Shown here one piece after another: positions 59,357 through 64,000 of a stretch of 64,000 bases of DNA (position 1 is the first letter of the stretch; each line of letters opens with the position of its first letter). The stretch is from Chalara sp. BL73. Taxonomy: Eukaryota; Ascomycota; Leotiomycetes; Helotiales. The position numbers and the translations under genes were made by a program. The stretch is from contig CAKJVC010000075.1 of the NCBI GenBank assembly GCA_918026815.1, positions 248,001 to 312,000 on the forward strand, read 5' to 3'. Under the pieces are notes generated by a model. It saw nothing but the letters and a program-made list of their open reading frames with translations. It did not search any database and had not been told where the DNA came from.

Positions 59357-59596
59357 ATGCTATTTTTAAACGTTATTTGTATATGCTATTTAAATGACAT
59401 TTTAATTTATTTTAGCCGGGAAGAAAATTACGAAAATAATGTTAAAGCAGTACTGTGTGCGCTGCATAATGCTAACATAAAACTTAAACTATCGAAATGT
59501 CGATTTAAAGTTAAAAAAGTTATATTTTTAAGATATGTAATTTCTACAAAAAGAATCAAAATAAATCCAGCAAAAATCAAACTTATTTTAGAATAA
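59357..59596 (+). pseudogene. Chromovirus B: RT active site and connection
   Basis: Contains CYLNDILIYFS, the YLDDILIYS active-site box with one Asp changed to Asn by a G-to-A transition. HNANIKLKLSKCRFKVKKVI and INPAKIKLILE follow, ending at a TAA where relatives have Trp (EWPxPxT). Function is lost. Confidence 0.9.
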
Positions 59597-61057
59597 AATG
59601 CTTTAATATACGTTAAAGACGTACAGTTATTTATAGAATTCGCTAATTTTTATCGGAGATTTATTAAAAGATATTCGGAATTAGCTACTTCATTAATTCG
59701 ATTTACTCGGAAAAACGTAGTTTTTAAATAAACAGCAAAAGCACAAAAAGCGTTCGACAAGTTAAAGCAAGCTTTTACTACTGTTTTTGTACTTTTTGCT
59801 TTCGATGCAAAAAAAGAAATTAAAGTAAAAACAAATACGTTAGATTACGCTTTAAAAGCTGTGCTTAGCTAACTTAACGCAAAAAAGAAATAGCAACTAA
59901 CAGCTTATTATTTACAAAAGTTTATATTAGCAAAGCTTAACTATAAAATATACGACAAAGAACTACTTGCTATCGTTAATGCGTTTCGCGAATAAAAAAA
60001 ATACTTAAAAAGATTTAAATACTAAGTACAAGTGCTAACAGACTATAAAAATCTTATTGTTTTTACTACTACGAAAAAGTTGAACTGACGCTAAGTTAAG
60101 TAGGCGAAAAGACTCGTTTTATACAACTTTAGAATTTTATATATCAAAAAAACAGAAAATGCTAAAGCAAATGCGCTTAGCAAAAAACCAGAATACTTTT
60201 TTAACAAAACACATGTTTCGCACGCAGTATTACAACAAAAAAAAGATTTATTAGTATTTAACAAAAAAGAACTTTTTTTAGCAACAAAAATAAAACACCG
60301 AGTAGAAAACTTAAAGTTTATTTAAGCTTATAAAAAGAATTTTATAGCTACTAGAACTTTTAATAAACAAAAACAAAGATTTACTACAAACAGCTTAAGA
60401 ATTTTTCGCTACTACAAGAAAATTTATATTCTATTTACACTTAAAACGACTTTTGTAACGAAACAACATAAACTACCCGTTTATAAACATCAGGAAATCG
60501 CTAAAACAATAAACAAAATCTCTAAAAAATACTACTTTCCAGAAATAAAAAAAACAGTTACCAGAATAGTCACCGAATGCGACACGTGTATCCGGAACAA
60601 AGCTTCACGCTATGCTTTTTATAAACTAATGCAATTGCCGACTACTCTAAACAAACTATAGAAGTTTATCGTATAAAACTTCGTAGTAAAATTACTACTT
60701 TCCAGACAGCCAGTTTCGAGGAAATAGTACGACTTAATATTTGTTATTGTAGAAAAAACTACTAAATACTGCTACTTAGAGCTATATTTAAAAAGCAGCA
60801 CAGCAAAAGATTTAGTCTATACATTTTTTAAAGTCGTAGTTGCGAACTATAGAACTTTTACAAAAATTATATCGGACAAAAACAAGCTTTTTACATTTAA
60901 GTTTTGGACAACGCTTACTGCGCTTATAGGAATTAAAAAAAAGCTATCGACGAGCTTTTATTTACAAACTAATAAACAAACAGAAAAACTTAATTAAACA
61001 ATAAAAGCATATTTCAGATGCTATATAAACTACAAACAAAACAATTAAGTCGAGTTT

Positions 61058-61261
61058 TTGCTGCTCGCACAGTTCGTATACAACAGTGCAATTAATAAAA
61101 CAACAAAAGTATCGCTATTCTATGCTAACTATAGCTATAAGCTAAAAGCATACTATAAACTAAGCAAAAATAAAGCATATTTACAGTTTGTAATAGTTAA
61201 AGTCGAACAATTACAAGCACTGCACTTACAGCTAGCCGAAAACATAGGATTTTTTAACTAA
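61058..61261 (+). pseudogene. Chromovirus B: integrase catalytic C-part
   Basis: Reads LLAQFVYNSAINKTTKVSLF, YANYSYKLKAYYKLSK and VKVEQLQALHLQLAENIGFF. This matches the gypsy integrase stretch with A-x-F-x-Y-N-x-S and the T-x-x-S-P-F-x-x-x-Y-G region, followed by the helical region that precedes the integrase tail. Copy A has the same segment at about 55855-56065. Confidence 0.8.
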
Positions 61262-61733
61262 AAATCTGCGAAGTACTACAACTGTAAACATAGTAAAACA
61301 CTACATTTTAAAAAAAGAAATAAAGTTTATTTTGTTAAAAAAAACATTAAAACCAAAAAACCAAGCAACAAACTAAATTACAAAAAGTTAAAACTATTCA
61401 AAATTAAACGAGTTGCAAAACTAAATACATTCGAACTTTACTTTTTTAAAACTATAAACATACACTCAGTATTTTCTGCTTTACTTTTTGAACTAGCACT
61501 AAAAAAAGCACCGCTAGCTCTACACACGGAAATTAAACTAATTAACTTAAAAGCTAAATACAAAGTCGAGAAAATTTTAAACTGCAAGTATGTCAAAAAA
61601 AAACTAAAGTATTTAATTAAGTAAATCAATTACTCGGATTCAAAAAACACATAAAAACCAAAAAAAAATTTTAACTGCTTTGAAATGCTTAAAAAGTTTT
61701 ACTGTTAATATTCAAAAGCTTTAAGTGTAAAGC

Positions 61734-62396
61734 CTAGAAAACGTTCCTAGGAAAAAAAAAGTTATAGTTAGCAAAAGAAGTGCTCGGCAGAACTTTAAGT
61801 GTGCAAAATACGTTGTGCACATTTTCTAAGAAATCTTCGAGCTTGGCCTGTATAGCCTTTTGAGCCAACCGTTTTTTTTTTTTCAGAGCATCGAGCTTAT
61901 TTAAAAATGCGAAGCCACGTCGCAACATCTCTTTTTTACGAGCGCGAAAAAACTTTTTTTGCGTACGGATCCGTTTAATTCGTGCAGAAATCTTTGCGGC
62001 AGTTTCGGCGAGTGCTTCGGCTTTTTCTTCGGCTTTAGCCTCGTTTTTTTTCAACTTTTTTTTCGCTTTGTCTAAGGACTTCCAGTCTTTAAAAGCGGAA
62101 CTACTAGCATTACAACCAAAAAAACTACGACGCATATACTTAGCACAACGAATTGACTTTTCTGCTTTTATGCATTTTATAAAATGTCGATTTCGAGCAT
62201 GTTTTTTTTCGCAAGCAGTACACGAGATTATTTTTTCGCCAGTCAGAATTATTCGTTTTTTTAGATTTTTCTTTTCGATATTTTTTTTTAACGTATTTTC
62301 AGAACTAAAGCAATCGGCTGTACGCTTAGTTGTTATAATAAAAAAGAAAAGCGGCTATACAGTTTTCCACGATATTTCTTTAGCATATTTAAGCAT
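61734..62396 (-). CDS. Antisense ORF of chromovirus B: Cys cluster + coiled-coil protein
   Basis: Lies opposite to pol, between the chromodomain and the 3' LTR, starting 30 bp inside that LTR. It has 220 codons with a single stop (TAG at 62357-62355, a CAG-to-TAG type change); downstream of it the frame is open for about 200 codons. Layout: MLKYAKEISWKTV, a basic stretch KKNLKKRIILTGEKIISCTA, a Cys cluster (CTACEKKH, then HFIKCIKAEKSIRCAKYMRR, then FFGC; the Tyr in CAKY is probably a mutated Cys), a Lys/Glu/Ala coiled coil, RKKEMLRRGFAFLNKLDALK and an acidic-hydrophobic tail. This order matches, from memory, a family of hypothetical proteins common in filamentous ascomycete gene catalogues (RGxEMLRRGLxxLDELDxxE box). 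Function unknown; nucleic acid binding is plausible. Confidence 0.75.
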
Positions 62397-62425
62397 GTAA
62401 ACACGCTAGTCTAAAAGAAAGATAG

Positions 62426-62775
62426 TATTACACGTATCGCTAACAGGCTTGTGCTTTAAAAGCTTAAAGCTCGGTAGACTTAGTTTACACAAAAAAACTT
62501 CTGAAGTAGAATCACGTAATAGATTATAAATCATGCTATAATCCACGATTTATAAATTATAGCGCTTGCAATAATTCAACTCACGAAAGAATCTATATAA
62601 ATAAATAGCTTTTCCTTAAATAGGAGCTTCGTGCTCAACTCAATATAGTATTTTAACACTATACTGTTATCGGGATTTTACTTCTATATGTGATATACCT
62701 ACTTCTCCCCAGACCAACAACCCTCGGACCAAGATCTTCTATCTATATCAGTTGTAGACTGATAGGACCGTAACA
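62426..62775 (+). repeat. 3' LTR of chromovirus B
   Basis: 350 bp. The inner left end is mutated (TATTACACGTATCGC where other copies have TGTTACGCGCATCGC), while the outer right end is intact (CTTCTCCCCAGACCAACAAC, CTCGGACCAAGATC). TATATAA at 62594-62600. Confidence 0.93.
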
Positions 62776-63172
62776 TTTGAGTTGACTTTAAAAAAAGTTT
62801 AACTAACTCAAATAATAAAGATTTTGTTTAAAAAAATAAAAAATAAAAATTAAATAATAATAAAAGTTTATTTTTTGTTAAATTAATAGTATTATAAATA
62901 CGTTATACTAATATAAAAAATTAAAAATCAAAAAATTAATTCTAGAAAGTTTTGGCTCAAAGCAAAAACTTTCGGAAGAATTATTATTCCGGCTAAGCTA
63001 TGCCTAATTAAGTATAGTTTGGCCCGGAAAATATATAATCCGACTATTCAAATCAACTTAAACTAACTCAAATTATTATAATTTGATTTGAATTTGATTT
63101 GAGTTGTTGCTTTTATATTAGAGTTTGAGTTTGAGTTGAGAGTGTAACTCTAGAGTTCAACTCAAATTTATT
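62776..63172. repeat. AT-rich stretch with inverted TTTGAGTT motifs
   Basis: TTTGAGTT (62776-62783) and AACTCAAA (62805-62812) form a small inverted pair. Further copies in both orientations occur at 63065-63072, 63082-63105, 63122-63138 and 63156-63166, ending with TTCAACTCAAATTT. This could be a short foldback element or decayed iterons. No coding region. Confidence 0.5.
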
Positions 63173-63779
63173 ACACTGGCACGAATGTTGCCTCCTTTAT
63201 AAAATTTTTGTCAACCCGTTCTCAGTCATATACTCAGCTCCTTTAATACTTTCCCTAGCAGCCGTCATCCCCTCTGCGCTCCCACTATATCCGGTAGAAG
63301 GCAGGCACGGGTGGTGCATGCGAGGAAGTGCATCAAAGACTGCCGTCCGCAGGAAAATTCCTCCACGCCGCCTAGCCCACACTTGTGCGGTGGTGATTTC
63401 ACACCGGATTTCTTGCTCCGAGGCTTGGTGATTGTGCTGGCGCCCTGGCAGGATTTCCGGCTTCTGGGGCTCCAATGGGTGGTACCCCTACCACTAGAGT
63501 CTCTTCCTGAGGATTCTTTGTGATTTTGTTGGTCGGAGATAGTTGAATGATCGGTCAACTTAGTCGCGAGAAGATTCGCTTGGGAGACGGATGGGAGGTC
63601 GGCAAGCCGATGACCGGGAAGGAAGGAAGCAATTTAGCGAACAGCATTCTGGCGATATCTCTTCTGTAATTTGGAAGTGTATTTTACGGCGTAATCGCCT
63701 TATCAGTCTCAATATTATCGACAAAGATGATACTGCATCCCCGACCAAATATCCCCCCCCCCCCCTCCCATTACCGTAT
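63173..63779. other. Region of normal composition without a supported gene
   Basis: Open frames on both strands (63197-63475, 63265-63558, 63560-63805, minus) overlap and lack recognisable domains. A run of 13 C is at 63753-63765, just ahead of the coding start at 63780. Confidence 0.4.
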
Positions 63780-64000
63780 ATGGACAAAAACAAGCTGGGA
63801 AACACAATTAGTGAAAAAGACTATCGGTTACACATACACTACAACTTTAAGGTTCATGGCGAGCGACGCTGTTTGTACCCGAATCCTGAGTTCGACTTCT
63901 TGCACGTTAAACAACAAGGTGCCCCGGAGTTGTTTGTGGATTTGCTTCACGATGCTAAAGTATATGATCCCCTTGTGGTTGGAATATGGAACATAGGCGT
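63780..64000 (+). CDS. Unrecognised coding region, cut by the window end
   Basis: The frame from ATG at 63780 is open to the end of the window: MDKNKLGNTISEKDYRLHIH, then YNFKVHGERRCLYPNPEFDF, then LHVKQQGAPELFVDLLHDAK and VYDPLVVGIWNIG. The composition and ordered alternation of polar and hydrophobic residues look like a real globular protein, better than the overlapping frame that starts at 63727. I cannot name the family. The poly-C run just upstream would allow a frame change that joins the two frames, so the true start may lie further upstream. Confidence 0.6.
   Translation, partial: MDKNKLGNTISEKDYRLHIHYNFKVHGERRCLYPNPEFDFLHVKQQGAPELFVDLLHDAKVYDPLVVGIWNIG

Larger units (their letters stand above)
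56260..62775 (+). mobile_element. Chromovirus copy B, complete
   Basis: LTRs at 56260-56609 and 62426-62775 (350 bp each) enclose a plus-strand interior in the order gag, protease, RT, RNase H, integrase, chromodomain, then a noncoding-looking 3' region that carries an antisense ORF. Knuckle: LCFECSFPGHIASFYC at 57448-57495. Protease: INFGATRNFV near 58355 (Asp changed to Asn). RT and connection: 58913-59596. Integrase zinc motif ends ECDTCIRNK near 60580-60606. Chromodomain: AKYKVEKILNCKYV at about 61554-61595. Stops fall at expected Trp, Gln and Arg positions. It is the least mutated of the three copies. The 5-bp flanks (TATAA left, TTTGA right) do not match, so it is not a clean insertion into A. 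Confidence 0.93.

Noticed and set aside
62068..62400. 110-codon plus-strand open frame at the 3' end of chromovirus B
   Set aside because: It is the sense-strand shadow of the antisense ORF. Its residues are low-complexity Phe/Ile runs that mirror the Lys/Glu codons of the other strand, and copy C does not keep it open.
1..64000. CRISPR arrays, bacterial operons, rRNA or tRNA genes
   Set aside because: No regular spacer-repeat array, Shine-Dalgarno-led gene chain, or recognisable rRNA/tRNA sequence was found. The tandem repeats present are micro- and minisatellites.

Overview
This window is nuclear DNA from a filamentous ascomycete (Pezizomycotina). Three things point there: short introns with GT, CTAAC/CTGAC-type branch sites and AG; typical fungal families (HET, HeLo, 2EXR, G1 and M35 secreted peptidases, a fungal F-box-like protein); and two long AT-rich blocks with the signature of repeat-induced point mutation (RIP). 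In those blocks most surviving cytosines sit before G or T, CpA is scarce, TpA is abundant, and nearly every stop codon in a transposon frame falls where Trp, Gln or Arg is expected. The species cannot be told from the sequence.

Layout. 1-20 kb is gene-sparse DNA of normal composition. It holds an isolated LTR (443-704), a truncated HeLo-domain relic, a HET-domain gene (3926-5683, minus), a decayed fragment resembling orsC/telomere-helicase-type proteins, a G1 (eqolisin) peptidase gene whose first splice junction does not keep frame, a small conserved-looking gene (9891-10247, minus), an intact three-exon deuterolysin (M35) gene and a two-exon 2EXR gene. A 23-bp minisatellite lies at the border with the AT-rich block.

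20.1-46.8 kb is a RIP-mutated transposon graveyard with nested structure. In order it holds a full Ty3/gypsy element with 288-bp LTRs and TSD TTAAC; a fragment of the same LTR family; a Fot1/pogo DNA transposon with perfect 55-bp inverted repeats; a hAT transposase relic with intron remnants; a Ty1/copia relic; a full chromovirus (copy C, TSD ACTTG) inserted inside that copia gag; and a 159-bp unmutated LTR-like insert with TSD GTTTT.

46.8-51.0 kb is an island of normal DNA with a fungal F-box-like gene and a four-exon small gene whose frame is consistent across all exons except for two in-frame stops. 51.06-62.78 kb is a second RIP block: two copies of the same chromovirus in head-to-tail order (A truncated, B complete). 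62.8-63.2 kb is a small AT-rich stretch rich in inverted TTTGAGTT motifs, and the window ends inside an unrecognised coding region.

The most interesting signal is an antisense ORF near the 3' LTR of the chromovirus, present in both complete copies (B, 61734-62396 minus; C, about 39370-39963 plus). It encodes a protein with a cysteine cluster and coiled coil. The second is a consistent pattern in all three retroelement units: the outermost part of each terminal LTR escaped RIP while the inner part was mutated.
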